Source: Nocardia pseudobrasiliensis NBRC 108224
GTDB taxonomy: Bacteria; Actinomycetota; Actinomycetes; Mycobacteriales; Mycobacteriaceae
Direction of reading: 5' to 3'
DNA: 64,000 nucleotides
Assembly (NCBI RefSeq): GCF_001613105.1
Contig: NZ_BDBS01000030.1
Coordinates: 1-64,000, forward strand
Positions 41,883 through 50,424 of this stretch are shown here, piece by piece. A program made the translations under genes and the position numbers. The notes beneath the pieces were generated by a model. It had not been told where the DNA came from, ran no database searches, and saw only the letters and a list, made by a program, of their open reading frames with translations. Numbering within the stretch: position 1 is the first letter of the stretch; each line of letters starts with the position of its first letter.

Positions 41883-44800
41883 CTACTCCAATTCGCCTTC
41901 GGTTTCCAGATAGACCTGACGCAATTGCCGCAGCGTCTGCGCCTCCGGATGCTCCCACAGCCCGCGCTCGGCGGCTTCGAGGAGCCGTTCGGCGATTCCG
42001 TGCAAGGCCCACGGATTCGACTGCTCCATGAACTTGCGATTCACCTCGTCGAATACGTAGCTCTCGGAGAGCTTTTCATACATCCAGTCGGCGACCACAT
42101 TGGTGGTGGCGTCGTAGCCGAACAGATAGTCGACGGTGGCCGCCATTTCGAAGGCACCCTTGTAACCGTGCCGACGCATCGCCTCGAGCCAGCGCGGATT
42201 GACCACGCGGGCGCGGAACACGCGGGTGGTCTCCTCCGACAGGGTTCGGGTGCGCACGGCATCGGGACGGGTGCTGTCGCCGATATAGGCCTCGGGGTTC
42301 TTCCCGGTCAGCGCGCGCACCGCGGCGACCATACCGCCGTGGTACTGGAAGTAGTCGTCGGAGTCGGCGATATCGTGCTCGCGGGTGTCGGTGTTCTTGG
42401 CGGCCACCGCGATTCGACGATAGGCGCTGCGCATATCGTCGGCGGCTGGAGCGCCGTCGAGGTCGCGGCCGTAGGCGAAACCGCCCCACGCGGTGTACAC
42501 CTGGGCCAGATCGTCGTCGGTACGCCAGCTCTTGGAGTCGATCAGCTGTAGCAGGCCCGCGCCGTAGGTGCCCGGCTTGGAGCCGAAGATGCGGGTGGTG
42601 GCCCGGCGCGCGTCACCGTGCTGCGCCAGGTCCGCCTGTGCGTGGGCGCGAACGTAATTCGACTCGGCGGGCTCGTCGAGGTCGGCGACCAGCCGCACCG
42701 CATCGTCGAGCAGCGTCACCACATGGGGGAACGCGTCGCGGAAGAAGCCGGAGATGCGGACGGTCACATCGACACGCGGACGGGCCAATTCGGCGAGCGG
42801 GATCACCTCGAGGGTGGTGACGCGGCGGCTGGCCTCGTCCCATACCGGCCGCACGCCCAGCAGCGCGAACACCTCGGCGATATCGTCACCGGAGGTCCGC
42901 ATGGCCGAGGTGCCCCAGACCGACAGGCCGACCGAGCGCGGATACTCCCCGTGGTCGGCGAGATAGCGCTGCAGCAGCGAATCCGCCATGGCCTGACCGG
43001 TTTCCCACGCCAGTCGCGACGGCACGGCCTTGGGATCCACCGAGTAGAAGTTGCGTCCGGTCGGCAGCACATTGATCAGCCCGCGCAGCGGCGATCCGCT
43101 CGGCCCGGCCGGAATGAAACCGCCGTCGAGCGCGTGCAGGATCCGGTCGATCTCGATTCCGGTCTGCCGCAATCGCGGGACCACCTCGGTGGCGGCGAAG
43201 CGCAGCACCTGCCGCAGGGTGTCCAACCGCCGCTGCGGGATCACGATCGCGGTCGGGCCGCCGTCCCGACCGTGCTCGGACAGCGAATCATCTTGCGCCC
43301 CAGCGGATTCGGTGGTCACCACCAGCCGCGAGAGCACATCGTCCACCGCATCGACCGACCAGTCCGCGGCCTGCAGGGCACCCAACAGCGCCCGCGCCTG
43401 CGTTTCGACGGTATCCACCCGATCGCGCGATTCGGTACCGGATTCGTCGAGCCCCAACGCCTCTCGCAGACCGGGCACCGCGATCTCGCCGCCCCACAGC
43501 TGCCGGGCGCGCAGCATGGCCAGCACCAGATCCAATTCGCCCTCGCCGACCGGCGCCTGGCCCAGCACATGCAGGCCGTCGCGGATCTGCACATCCTTGA
43601 TCTCGCACAGCCAGCCGTCGACGTGCAGCAGCATATCGTCGAACGATTCCTCGTCGGGCCGTTCGGCCAGGCCCAGATCGTGGTCCATCTTGGCCGCGCG
43701 CATGAGCGTCCAGATCTGCTGGCGGATGGCGGGCAGTTTCGCCGGATCCAGCGCCGAGATATTGGCATGCTCGTCGAGCAGCTGTTCGAGGCGCGAGATA
43801 TCTCCGTAGGTTTCGGCGCGCGCCATCGGCGGGATGAGGTGGTCGACCAGGGTGGCGTGGGCGCGCCGCTTGGCCTGGGTGCCCTCGCCCGGATCGTTGA
43901 CCAGGAACGGGTAGATCAGCGGCAGATCACCCAGCGCCGCATCGGTTCCGCACGCCGCGGACATGCCGAGGGTCTTACCGGGCAGCCACTCGAGATTACC
44001 GTGCTTGCCCAGATGCACCATGGCGTCGGCGCCGAAACCCTCCGGATCGGAGATCCAGCGGTAGGCGGCCAGATAGTGGTGGCTCGGCGGGAGATCCGGA
44101 TCGTGGTAGATCGCGACCGGATTCTCACCGAAGCCGCGCGGCGGCTGCACCATCAGCACCACATTGCCGAATCGCAGTGCGGCGATGACGATTTCGCCCT
44201 CCGGATCGGCCGAGCGGTCGACATACAGCTCACCCGGGGGCGGGCCCCAGGCCTCGATCACGGCCTCGCGCAACTGATCGGGCAGGGTGTCGAACCACGC
44301 CCGGTAGCGGCGGGCGGCGATGCGAATCGGATTGCCCTCCAACTGTTCTGCGGTGAGCCAGTCCGGATCCTGTCCGCCCGCGGCGATGATCGCGTGGATC
44401 AGCGCATCGCCGTCACGCTCGGCCAATCCGGGCACCTCACCCGGCGCGCCGAGATCGTAACCGGCCGTTTGCATCTCGGTGAGCAGTCGAATGGCGCTGG
44501 CCGGGGTGTCCAGGCCCACGGCATTGCCGATGCGGGCGTGCTTGGTCGGATAGGCCGACCACACCAGCGCCACCCGGCGACGCTCCACCGGAATGTGGCG
44601 CAGCCGGGCATGCCGCACCGCGATGCCCGCCACCCGCGCCGCCCGCTCGGCGTCGGGGACATAGGTCGAGAGCCCGTCGGCGTCGAATTCCTTGAAGGAG
44701 AAGGGAACCGTGATGATGCGCCCGTCGAATTCGGGCACCGCGACCTGGGTGGCGACATCCAGCGGGGACAGTCCGTCGTCGTTGTCCTCCCACTGGGCGC

Positions 44801-45563
44801 GGCCGCTGGTCAGGCACAGTGCCTGGAGGATCGGCACATCCAGGTCGGCCAGTTCGCCGATATCCCACGCGGCGTCGTCACCGCCCGCCGCGGCCGTCGC
44901 GGGCTTGCTGCCGCCCGCGGCGAGCACCGTCACCACCAGGGCGTCGGCGGTGCGCAGCGTCGCGATCAGCTCCGGCTCGCCGGTGCGCAGCGAGGCGCAG
45001 TACAGCGGAAGCGGTCGGGCCCCGGCATTCTCGATGGCCGTGCACAGCGCATCGATATAGGCGGTGTTCCCGGCCAGGTGCTGGGCACGGTAGTACAGCA
45101 CGGCCACGGTCGGCGCCGCGGCCTCGACGGTGCGGGCGGCGCGCTCCAATTCGCCCCAGCTCGGCAGCTGTACCGGTGGCTCGAAGCCGTGCCCGGTCAG
45201 CAGCACGGTATCGGACAGGAAGTTGTGCAGCTGGCGCAGATTGGCCGGGCCGCCCGCGGCCAGATAGTTGTGCGCGTCGGCGGCCACACCGCCGGGCACG
45301 GTGGAACATTCCATCAGCTCGGCGTCGGGAGCCATCTCACCGCCGACCGCCACCACCGGAATACCGCTGGCGCGCAAGGTCTCCAGGCCCTCCTCCCAGG
45401 CCCGGCGGCCGCCCAGGATGCGCACGACCACCAGATCCGCGCCGTCGAGCAGCGCGGGCAGATCCTCGACCAGCAGCCGAGCCGGGTTGCCGAGCCGGAA
45501 CTCGGCGCCACTGGCGCGCGCGGACAACAGATCTGTGTCGGAGGTGGACAGCAGCAGGATCAC
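41883..45563 (-). CDS. cobN: Cobaltochelatase subunit CobN
   Basis: This 1226-aa large subunit of the ATP-dependent aerobic cobaltochelatase inserts cobalt into hydrogenobyrinate a,c-diamide together with CobS and CobT or Mg-chelatase-like partners. Length and internal signatures match the CobN/BchH family: HLGKHGNLEWLPGK, LPTGRNFYSVDPKAVPS, GLSVWGTSAMRTSGDD, GSKPGTYGAGLL and the C-terminal YVFDEVNRKFMEQSNPWALHGIAERL. The start is GTG. A cobalamin riboswitch precedes it, so expression should fall when B12 is plentiful. It corresponds to Rv2062c. Confidence 0.97.
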   Translation of the reverse strand: MILLLSTSDTDLLSARASGAEFRLGNPARLLVEDLPALLDGADLVVVRILGGRRAWEEGLETLRASGIPVVAVGGEMAPDAELMECSTVPGGVAADAHNYLAAGGPANLRQLHNFLSDTVLLTGHGFEPPVQLPSWGELERAARTVEAAAPTVAVLYYRAQHLAGNTAYIDALCTAIENAGARPLPLYCASLRTGEPELIATLRTADALVVTVLAAGGSKPATAAAGGDDAAWDIGELADLDVPILQALCLTSGRAQWEDNDDGLSPLDVATQVAVPEFDGRIITVPFSFKEFDADGLSTYVPDAERAARVAGIAVRHARLRHIPVERRRVALVWSAYPTKHARIGNAVGLDTPASAIRLLTEMQTAGYDLGAPGEVPGLAERDGDALIHAIIAAGGQDPDWLTAEQLEGNPIRIAARRYRAWFDTLPDQLREAVIEAWGPPPGELYVDRSADPEGEIVIAALRFGNVVLMVQPPRGFGENPVAIYHDPDLPPSHHYLAAYRWISDPEGFGADAMVHLGKHGNLEWLPGKTLGMSAACGTDAALGDLPLIYPFLVNDPGEGTQAKRRAHATLVDHLIPPMARAETYGDISRLEQLLDEHANISALDPAKLPAIRQQIWTLMRAAKMDHDLGLAERPDEESFDDMLLHVDGWLCEIKDVQIRDGLHVLGQAPVGEGELDLVLAMLRARQLWGGEIAVPGLREALGLDESGTESRDRVDTVETQARALLGALQAADWSVDAVDDVLSRLVVTTESAGAQDDSLSEHGRDGGPTAIVIPQRRLDTLRQVLRFAATEVVPRLRQTGIEIDRILHALDGGFIPAGPSGSPLRGLINVLPTGRNFYSVDPKAVPSRLAWETGQAMADSLLQRYLADHGEYPRSVGLSVWGTSAMRTSGDDIAEVFALLGVRPVWDEASRRVTTLEVIPLAELARPRVDVTVRISGFFRDAFPHVVTLLDDAVRLVADLDEPAESNYVRAHAQADLAQHGDARRATTRIFGSKPGTYGAGLLQLIDSKSWRTDDDLAQVYTAWGGFAYGRDLDGAPAADDMRSAYRRIAVAAKNTDTREHDIADSDDYFQYHGGMVAAVRALTGKNPEAYIGDSTRPDAVRTRTLSEETTRVFRARVVNPRWLEAMRRHGYKGAFEMAATVDYLFGYDATTNVVADWMYEKLSESYVFDEVNRKFMEQSNPWALHGIAERLLEAAERGLWEHPEAQTLRQLRQVYLETEGELE

Positions 45564-45599
45564 GGTTCGGCCTTCCCTCGGGGTGACGCGCCCAGCACG

Positions 45600-45700
45600 G
45601 ATGTCGCGCTCGCCGAGAGGGTCTGACTTTCACAGTGGCGCGACCGCACCGGAATTGCACCGGTTTCCTCTTTGTGACGAGCCCCCGGATGCTACATCGC
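45600..45700 (-). ncRNA. Cobalamin (B12) riboswitch upstream of cobN
   Basis: On the minus strand the leader contains GAGGAAACCGGTGCAATTCCGGTGCGGTCGCGCCACTG (45676 to 45635). This holds the GGTGCAATTCC hairpin and the invariant B12 box GCCACTG. GCTCG upstream can pair with CGAGC downstream to close the aptamer. It lies within the 324-bp gap before cobN and is expected to shut off cobN when adenosylcobalamin or another corrinoid binds. The exact boundaries are approximate. Confidence 0.92.
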
Positions 45701-45859
45701 CCCGGGTGGGCTTCGACCGTCGGCCGCGCCCGTATCGACACAGTGCCCGTGAACGCACCCGCTGCGCAACGCCTTGCGCCACATCCGCACCCTTTATGAC
45801 ATCAACGCTGGTCACAGCGGTAAGAAAAATACGAATCACTGACGTTTTCTGATATCGGA

Positions 45860-45881
45860 CCGACCGGTCGGGGCGTACGCT
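45860..45881 (+). promoter_or_regulatory. 12-bp perfect palindrome CCGACCGGTCGG and TACGCT -10 box
   Basis: The palindrome (45860-45871) lies 5 bp before a TACGCT -10 box (45876-45881), which is 6 nt from the ATG of the next gene. An operator overlapping a leaderless promoter is the simplest reading. The cognate regulator is not evident nearby. Confidence 0.5.
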
Positions 45882-45887
45882 GTGCGT

Positions 45888-46217
45888 ATGCCGAACTCAC
45901 CTGGGTGGGCCAGGCGGAACCGATTCGCCGCCTGGTCGGGAATTGTTTGCATGATGGTTGCCGTGGCATTGCTGGCCATGGCACTCGCGGCTGCTGCGGG
46001 ACATCGCAGCGGATTGGCCATCGGCGCCGCCGGAGTGTGTGCGGTGGTGGCGATCACGGGGCTGCTGGTATTCGAATCGACTGTGCGCCGCGACCGGGTC
46101 GACCGCCACGAGACACCGCATCTGTTGTCCGACAGCTACGTTCCCGAACCGCCGTGGAAGGGGCACGAGCCCGGACGTGAGGGATTCGAGGAGCAGCCCG
46201 GGCGGGGTTGGTACTGA
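45888..46217 (+). CDS. Small membrane protein with two transmembrane segments (tandem paralogue 1)
   Basis: This 109-aa protein has a basic N-terminus (WARRNRFAAW), two hydrophobic segments (residues 18-38 and 43-63) and a polar tail with RRDRVDRHETPHLL. It is related to the next gene. I do not recognise a named family. ATG 45888 is preferred to GTG 45882 because of the leaderless promoter spacing. It is separated from its paralogue by 1 bp. Confidence 0.75.
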   Translation: MPNSPGWARRNRFAAWSGIVCMMVAVALLAMALAAAAGHRSGLAIGAAGVCAVVAITGLLVFESTVRRDRVDRHETPHLLSDSYVPEPPWKGHEPGREGFEEQPGRGWY

Positions 46218-46218
46218 G

Positions 46219-46539
46219 ATGGCGGCGACTCCGAGATGGGTTCGTCGCAATCGGTTCGTGGCCTGGGTCAGCTACTTCTGCGTGCTGATCGGATTCGCGA
46301 CGCTGGCACTGGCGCTCACCGCCGCGGGGACGGGCCATACCCGCTGGGCGGTCGTGGCGGGCGGGATCTGCGCGACCGCATTCGTCCTCGGCTTCACGTC
46401 GATCGGTACGACCGTGCACCGTGATCACGTCGACCATCACGCCACGCCCAATCTGCTGGCCGACCCATGGCAGCGCACTCCGCCCTTCGCCGCGCGCCGC
46501 GAACCTGCTCGCCGCGAGCATCCACACCGGAACGGCTGA
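46219..46539 (+). CDS. Small membrane protein with two transmembrane segments (tandem paralogue 2)
   Basis: This 106-aa protein shares the plan of its neighbour: VRRNRFVAW, two hydrophobic segments (residues 16-36 and 43-62), then HRDHVDHHATPNLL. The repeated N-terminal RRNRF-AW and the histidine/aspartate-rich motif after the second helix indicate tandem duplication. The conserved HRDHVDHH cluster might bind a metal (inference). The start is translationally coupled to the preceding stop. Confidence 0.75.
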   Translation: MAATPRWVRRNRFVAWVSYFCVLIGFATLALALTAAGTGHTRWAVVAGGICATAFVLGFTSIGTTVHRDHVDHHATPNLLADPWQRTPPFAARREPARREHPHRNG

Positions 46540-46555
46540 TCCGCGCACTGGTCCG

Positions 46556-46561
46556 TAGGCT
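46556..46561 (+). promoter_or_regulatory. TAGGCT -10 box upstream of cobG
   Basis: TAGGCT is 9 nt before the cobG ATG with no ribosome-binding site. A leaderless or nearly leaderless transcript is likely. Confidence 0.4.
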
Positions 46562-46570
46562 GAAGGCGTC

Positions 46571-47758
46571 ATGACTCGCCCCGAACCCGATTCCTGCCCC
46601 GGCGTACTGCGCCTGCATCAGGCCGCCGACGGCCCGCTGGCGCGAATTCGCCTGCCGGGCGGGCTGCTCGAACCCGTTCAGGTGCAGGCACTGGCCGAGG
46701 CCGCGCGGGATCTGGCCGACGGCGCGATCGAGCTCACCTCGCGCGGCAATGTGCAATTGCGCCGGGTTCGGGATGCGAATGCGCTGGCCGCGCGGCTCGC
46801 CGCGGTGGATCTGCTGCCGAGTCCCACCCATGAGCGGGTGCGCAATATCGTCGCCTCGCCGCTGTCGGGCCGGGTCGGCGGCTGGACCGATGTCCAGGCG
46901 CTGGTGCCCGCGCTGGACGCGCAGTTACGCGCCGCGCCCCGGCTGGCGGAGCTGCCGGGACGGGTGCTGTTCACCCTCGACGACGGGCGCGGCGATGTGA
47001 GCGGCCTCGGCGGTGATCTCGGTGTACACGCCACGGACACCGACGAATTCGCGCTGCTGCTGGGCGGGCGCGACAGCGGTATCCGGCTCGGGCGTGCCCA
47101 GATCGTGCCGATACTCGTCGAAGCCGCGCATTATTTCCAGGATCTGCGCGGCGATCACTGGCGGCTGCACGAGATTCCGCACGGCCCCGCCCGAATCACC
47201 GCCGCCCTGGGCCTCGCCCCCGTGGCCGAACCGCTGGAACCGCCCACCCCCCAAGCAGTTCCGGTCGGCTGGTTCACTCAGGCCGACGATCGCGTGGCGC
47301 TCGGCGCGGGCGTGGCGCTGGGCAGCCTGCCCGCCCGGACCGCCGAATTCCTTGCGGCCGTGGATCGTCCACTGATCGTGACGCCCTGGCGCAGTTTGAT
47401 CGTCCCCGATCTGGACGAATGGGTGGCCGAACAGGTGGTCCGCGTACTGGCCCCGATGGGCCTGATCTTCGACGCCGACTCCCCCTGGCTACTGGTCAGC
47501 GCCTGCGCCGGACAGCCCGGGTGCGCCAAATCCCATACCGACGTTCGCGCCGACGCCGCGGCCGCGGTCACCTCCGGCCGCGCCGCCCACGACACCACCA
47601 CCCCCGCAGCGAACGTCCCCGCGGACCTCGTAACGACCACGGGCCGCCAACACTGGTCCGGCTGCGACCGTCGCTGCGGCCGCCCTCGCGGCCCCGTCAC
47701 CGACATAGTCGCCACACCGACCGGCTACCGCGTCACCCCACCCGACGAAACCGCCTGA
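46571..47758 (+). CDS. cobG: Precorrin-3B synthase CobG
   Basis: This 395-aa oxygen-dependent enzyme contracts the corrin macrocycle, turning precorrin-3A into precorrin-3B. It belongs to the nitrite/sulfite-reductase fold. Fe-S ligand cysteines are visible in SACAGQPGCAKSHTD and SGCDRRCGRP, and the ferredoxin-like N-terminal domain carries SRGNVQLRRV. Its presence marks the aerobic cobalamin pathway. It corresponds to Rv2064. In M. tuberculosis cobH follows directly, but here about 2.7 kb of other genes intervene. Confidence 0.94.
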   Translation: MTRPEPDSCPGVLRLHQAADGPLARIRLPGGLLEPVQVQALAEAARDLADGAIELTSRGNVQLRRVRDANALAARLAAVDLLPSPTHERVRNIVASPLSGRVGGWTDVQALVPALDAQLRAAPRLAELPGRVLFTLDDGRGDVSGLGGDLGVHATDTDEFALLLGGRDSGIRLGRAQIVPILVEAAHYFQDLRGDHWRLHEIPHGPARITAALGLAPVAEPLEPPTPQAVPVGWFTQADDRVALGAGVALGSLPARTAEFLAAVDRPLIVTPWRSLIVPDLDEWVAEQVVRVLAPMGLIFDADSPWLLVSACAGQPGCAKSHTDVRADAAAAVTSGRAAHDTTTPAANVPADLVTTTGRQHWSGCDRRCGRPRGPVTDIVATPTGYRVTPPDETA

Positions 47759-47932
47759 CCGGCCGCAACCGCGCCGACCGCCGATTGCCGCAAGCCCACC
47801 ACCGTTCCGGCCAGGTCGCCGCGCCTCCCGGAAGCACGTGAGCGAGTGCGACCGGGCGTCACTCCGACAGAACCCGCTTGATGATCGAAAAGGATTGGAT
47901 CGCGGCGATATACGCCGGGTCTGACGGTCGGC

Positions 47933-48337
47933 ATGGACATTGATTACCGGTGGCGGGCCGAGGTTGTCGAAGCCGAGTTGGCGGCGCTGACTCGGGCGCA
48001 CGGTGGGGTGGCGGAGGTCGGATGGTGGGATCGGGTGCGGCCGCACAGTCTCGGCTGGGTGACCGGACGGGTGGGCAACGGTGAGTTGGTCGGGTTCGCC
48101 GATGTGGCGTGGGATGGCGGTGATCATGCTTTTCTGCTCGATCCCGAGGTGCGTCCGGATCGGCCGCGGCGTGGTGTCGGCACCGAGCTCGTGCGTCGAG
48201 CGGCCGACGCCGCCGCGCGGGCGGGGTGTACGTGGCTGCACGTCGACTTCGAGCCGCGGTTGCGGCCGTTCTATTTCGAGGCGTGCGGTTTCCGGTCGAC
48301 CGATGCGGGACTCATCCCGCTACAGGGTGCACTATGA
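47933..48337 (+). CDS. GNAT family N-acetyltransferase
   Basis: This 134-aa protein has the GNAT fold. The acetyl-CoA pyrophosphate loop appears as RPRRGVGTELVRRAADAAARAGC after a beta strand HAFLLDPEVRPD, with a C-terminal YFEACGFRST. The substrate is unknown. It begins 174 bp after cobG and ends 4 bp before the next membrane-protein gene. Confidence 0.88.
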   Translation: MDIDYRWRAEVVEAELAALTRAHGGVAEVGWWDRVRPHSLGWVTGRVGNGELVGFADVAWDGGDHAFLLDPEVRPDRPRRGVGTELVRRAADAAARAGCTWLHVDFEPRLRPFYFEACGFRSTDAGLIPLQGAL

Positions 48338-48341
48338 AACC

Positions 48342-48932
48342 ATGGTTCGCCCTGCTGAGGAGGATCGGACGCCCCGGGCCGCGACGACGGCTGTCCTGAG
48401 TGATGCCGAGATCGCGGCCCTGTCGGATTTTCAGCGGCGCGATCTCATCCGGCGGCTGCAGGATCCGATTCATGTGCTGTTGCCGCGCCCGGAGGTGGCG
48501 CGGCTGCATCGGCGGGTGCGGTTGACGCTGATGGTCGGCGGAACGATCGCGATGATCCCGTGGCTGGTGTATCTGGGATTGACGCTGCCCGCCGAATATC
48601 ACGCCCGCAACTGGTCGCTGGCCTGGATCGGATTCGACATTCTGCTGGTGTTGATGATGGCGACGACCGCGTATCTGGGCTGGCGCCGGCGGGTGCTGTT
48701 GATCCTGCCGGCGTTCGGCACCGGATTACTGCTGCTGATCGACGCCTGGTTCGACATCGTGACCGCCGAACCGGGCGATGTGTGGGTGTCGGTGGGTACG
48801 GCGTTGCTCGCGGAGGTGCCATTGGCGATCCTGCAGCTCAGCGGGGCGCTGCTGCTGTTCCGGTTCGTCGTGCTGGCACATCCGCTGCATGATCGGTCGA
48901 TCAGCCCATGGCGGGCGCCACTGCCGTTCTGA
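48342..48932 (+). CDS. Integral membrane protein of unknown function (196 aa)
   Basis: A soluble N-terminal part (LSDAEIAALSDFQRRDLIRRL) is followed by four hydrophobic segments (about residues 68-88, 98-115, 120-140 and 155-178). No family assigned. ATG 48342 was chosen because the longer frame lies inside the GNAT gene. Its 3' end overlaps that of the convergent ddaH gene by 32 bp. Confidence 0.75.
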   Translation: MVRPAEEDRTPRAATTAVLSDAEIAALSDFQRRDLIRRLQDPIHVLLPRPEVARLHRRVRLTLMVGGTIAMIPWLVYLGLTLPAEYHARNWSLAWIGFDILLVLMMATTAYLGWRRRVLLILPAFGTGLLLLIDAWFDIVTAEPGDVWVSVGTALLAEVPLAILQLSGALLLFRFVVLAHPLHDRSISPWRAPLPF

Positions 48933-49782
48933 TTCGGGCGGCGTGCATTTCGAGCGTGCAGCACTTCACGCTGCCACCGGCCTTCAACAGTTCGGACAGG
49001 TCGATACCGACCGGTTCGAATCCGCGATCGCGCAGCTGCTCCGACAGCGCTACCGCGCGATCGCTGAGGAAGACATGCTTGCCGTCGCACACCCCGTTGA
49101 GGCCCAGCACCACCGCGTCGGCCTCGGTGGCGATGATCGCGTCGGGATACAGCCGCGCCAGCAGCGCCGCGCTGGCCGAGCTGAATGCGGCCGGGTAGTA
49201 GGCGATCGTGTCGGCGAGGGCCATGACCGCGGTGTCGAGGTGATAGAAGCGGGGGTCGACCAGTTCGAGGGTGATCACCGGCAGACCGAAGAACCGCTCG
49301 ACCTCGCGATGGGCGGCCGGTGAGCTGCGGAATCCGGTCCCGGCCAGGATCCGCTCGCCCACGACCGTGAAATCGCCCTCGCCCTCGTTGGTTTCGGCCG
49401 CGGCGAGCACCTCGACCAAACCCCGACCCGCCAGCCACGCGTGATACGCCGGACCCTCCGCCACGCGTTCGGCATTGGCGAAACGGGCCGACAGCGCCCG
49501 ATCCCCGATCACCAGGCCGCCGTTGGCGGCGAAGACCATATCCGGCAGACCGGGCTCACCGGCGATGACCTCCACGCTGTGGCCGTGGCGTTCGAAGGTG
49601 GCGCGCAGGTTCTCCCACTGCGCCAGCGCGAGGGCGCGATCGACCGGGGTGGTGACATCCATCCAGGGGTTGATCGCGTAGTAGACGTCGAAATGATCGG
49701 GGCGGCACATGAGATAGCGACGCGGCGTGGGCTGACGAACACCGGCCGGTTCGGGTGCGGGCAGCGTGGCAACGGAGGTCAA
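48901..49782 (-). CDS. ddaH: Dimethylargininase / amidinotransferase-fold hydrolase
   Basis: This 293-aa protein of the guanidine-modifying superfamily hydrolyses N-methylated arginines to citrulline. It has MCRPDHFDVYYAINPWMD, the GLPDMVFAANGGLV segment, the catalytic histidine in RFYHLDT and the active-site cysteine in GGSVKCCTLEMH. The start TTG 49782 has GGGAG upstream; the longer frame would enter the promoter. It is divergent from an Lrp/AsnC gene, the same pairing as Rv2323c-Rv2324 of M. tuberculosis (from memory). Arginine or ornithine deiminase-type activity is possible. Confidence 0.85.
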   Translation of the reverse strand: MTSVATLPAPEPAGVRQPTPRRYLMCRPDHFDVYYAINPWMDVTTPVDRALALAQWENLRATFERHGHSVEVIAGEPGLPDMVFAANGGLVIGDRALSARFANAERVAEGPAYHAWLAGRGLVEVLAAAETNEGEGDFTVVGERILAGTGFRSSPAAHREVERFFGLPVITLELVDPRFYHLDTAVMALADTIAYYPAAFSSASAALLARLYPDAIIATEADAVVLGLNGVCDGKHVFLSDRAVALSEQLRDRGFEPVGIDLSELLKAGGSVKCCTLEMHAARIRTAVAPAMG

Positions 49783-49853
49783 CGGGGCTCCCAGGTTCGG
49801 CGCATACAGGTCTAGACACGAAGGTAAATGGCGTAGTGTTGCACCAGGAACAA

Positions 49854-49896
49854 CGATTCGTTGCGCAGATGGGATTCGGAGCATCGATTCGTTGCG
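49854..49896. promoter_or_regulatory. Direct repeats CGATTCGTTGCG, likely Lrp/AsnC sites
   Basis: Two identical 12-bp copies (49854-49865 and 49885-49896) are spaced 31 bp apart, three helical turns, between ddaH and the divergent lrp gene. Same-face repeats suit Lrp-family octamers. Confidence 0.6.
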
Positions 49897-49936
49897 TGAC
49901 CGGCGAAGATTTCGATCTACCTGTGAGGTGCGCGAC

Positions 49937-50374
49937 ATGGATGAGCTCGACCGGCGAATTCTCGCCCATCTGCTGCGTCAGGCGAGAGCCTCGTTTCAGG
50001 AGATCGGCGCGGGGGTCGGACTGTCGGCGCCCGCGGTGAAGCGGCGGGTCGACAAGATGGTCGCGGGCGGCCAGATCACCGGCTTCACCGCACAGGTGAA
50101 TCCGACGGCACTGGGCTGGCGCACCGAGGCTTATGTCGAGGTCTACTACCGCGACAACATCTCCCCCGCCGAACTGCGCCGCACCCTCGAACCGATCCCG
50201 CAGGTGGTCGGTGTGTGGACGATCGCGGGCGAGGCCGACGCGCTGGTACATGTAATGGCTACCGATATGGCCGAGATCGAATCGACCGTCGAGCGAATCC
50301 GCGAGAACGTTCGTGTCGGGCGAACTCGCAGCAGCATTGTCATGTCCCGACTGCTGGAGCGCCCGCGAACCTGA
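49937..50374 (+). CDS. Lrp/AsnC family transcriptional regulator
   Basis: This 145-aa regulator has an N-terminal helix-turn-helix (MDELDRRILAHLLRQARASFQEIGAGVGLSAPAVKRRV split at residues 1-36). Its C-terminal RAM/AsnC ligand domain includes VGVWTIAGEADALVHV and an RTRSSIVMSRLLE tail. ATG 49937 has GAGG upstream. It likely senses an amino acid and controls the divergent ddaH gene through the direct repeats between them. Confidence 0.92.
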   Translation: MDELDRRILAHLLRQARASFQEIGAGVGLSAPAVKRRVDKMVAGGQITGFTAQVNPTALGWRTEAYVEVYYRDNISPAELRRTLEPIPQVVGVWTIAGEADALVHVMATDMAEIESTVERIRENVRVGRTRSSIVMSRLLERPRT

Positions 50375-50411
50375 TTGCGAGCCCGCCGAGTTCACCCCGC
50401 GCCCACACTTC

Positions 50412-50417
50412 TAGGGT
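50412..50417 (+). promoter_or_regulatory. TAGGGT -10 box, leaderless promoter of cobH
   Basis: TAGGGT is 7 nt before the cobH ATG. This promoter would drive cobH-cobIJ separately from cobG and from lrp. Confidence 0.5.
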
Positions 50418-50424
50418 GGACGCC

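Noticed and set aside
42618..45626. 1002-codon plus-strand frame opposite cobN
   Set aside because: Antisense shadow of a strongly conserved gene; its composition is Gly/Arg/His-rich without motifs.
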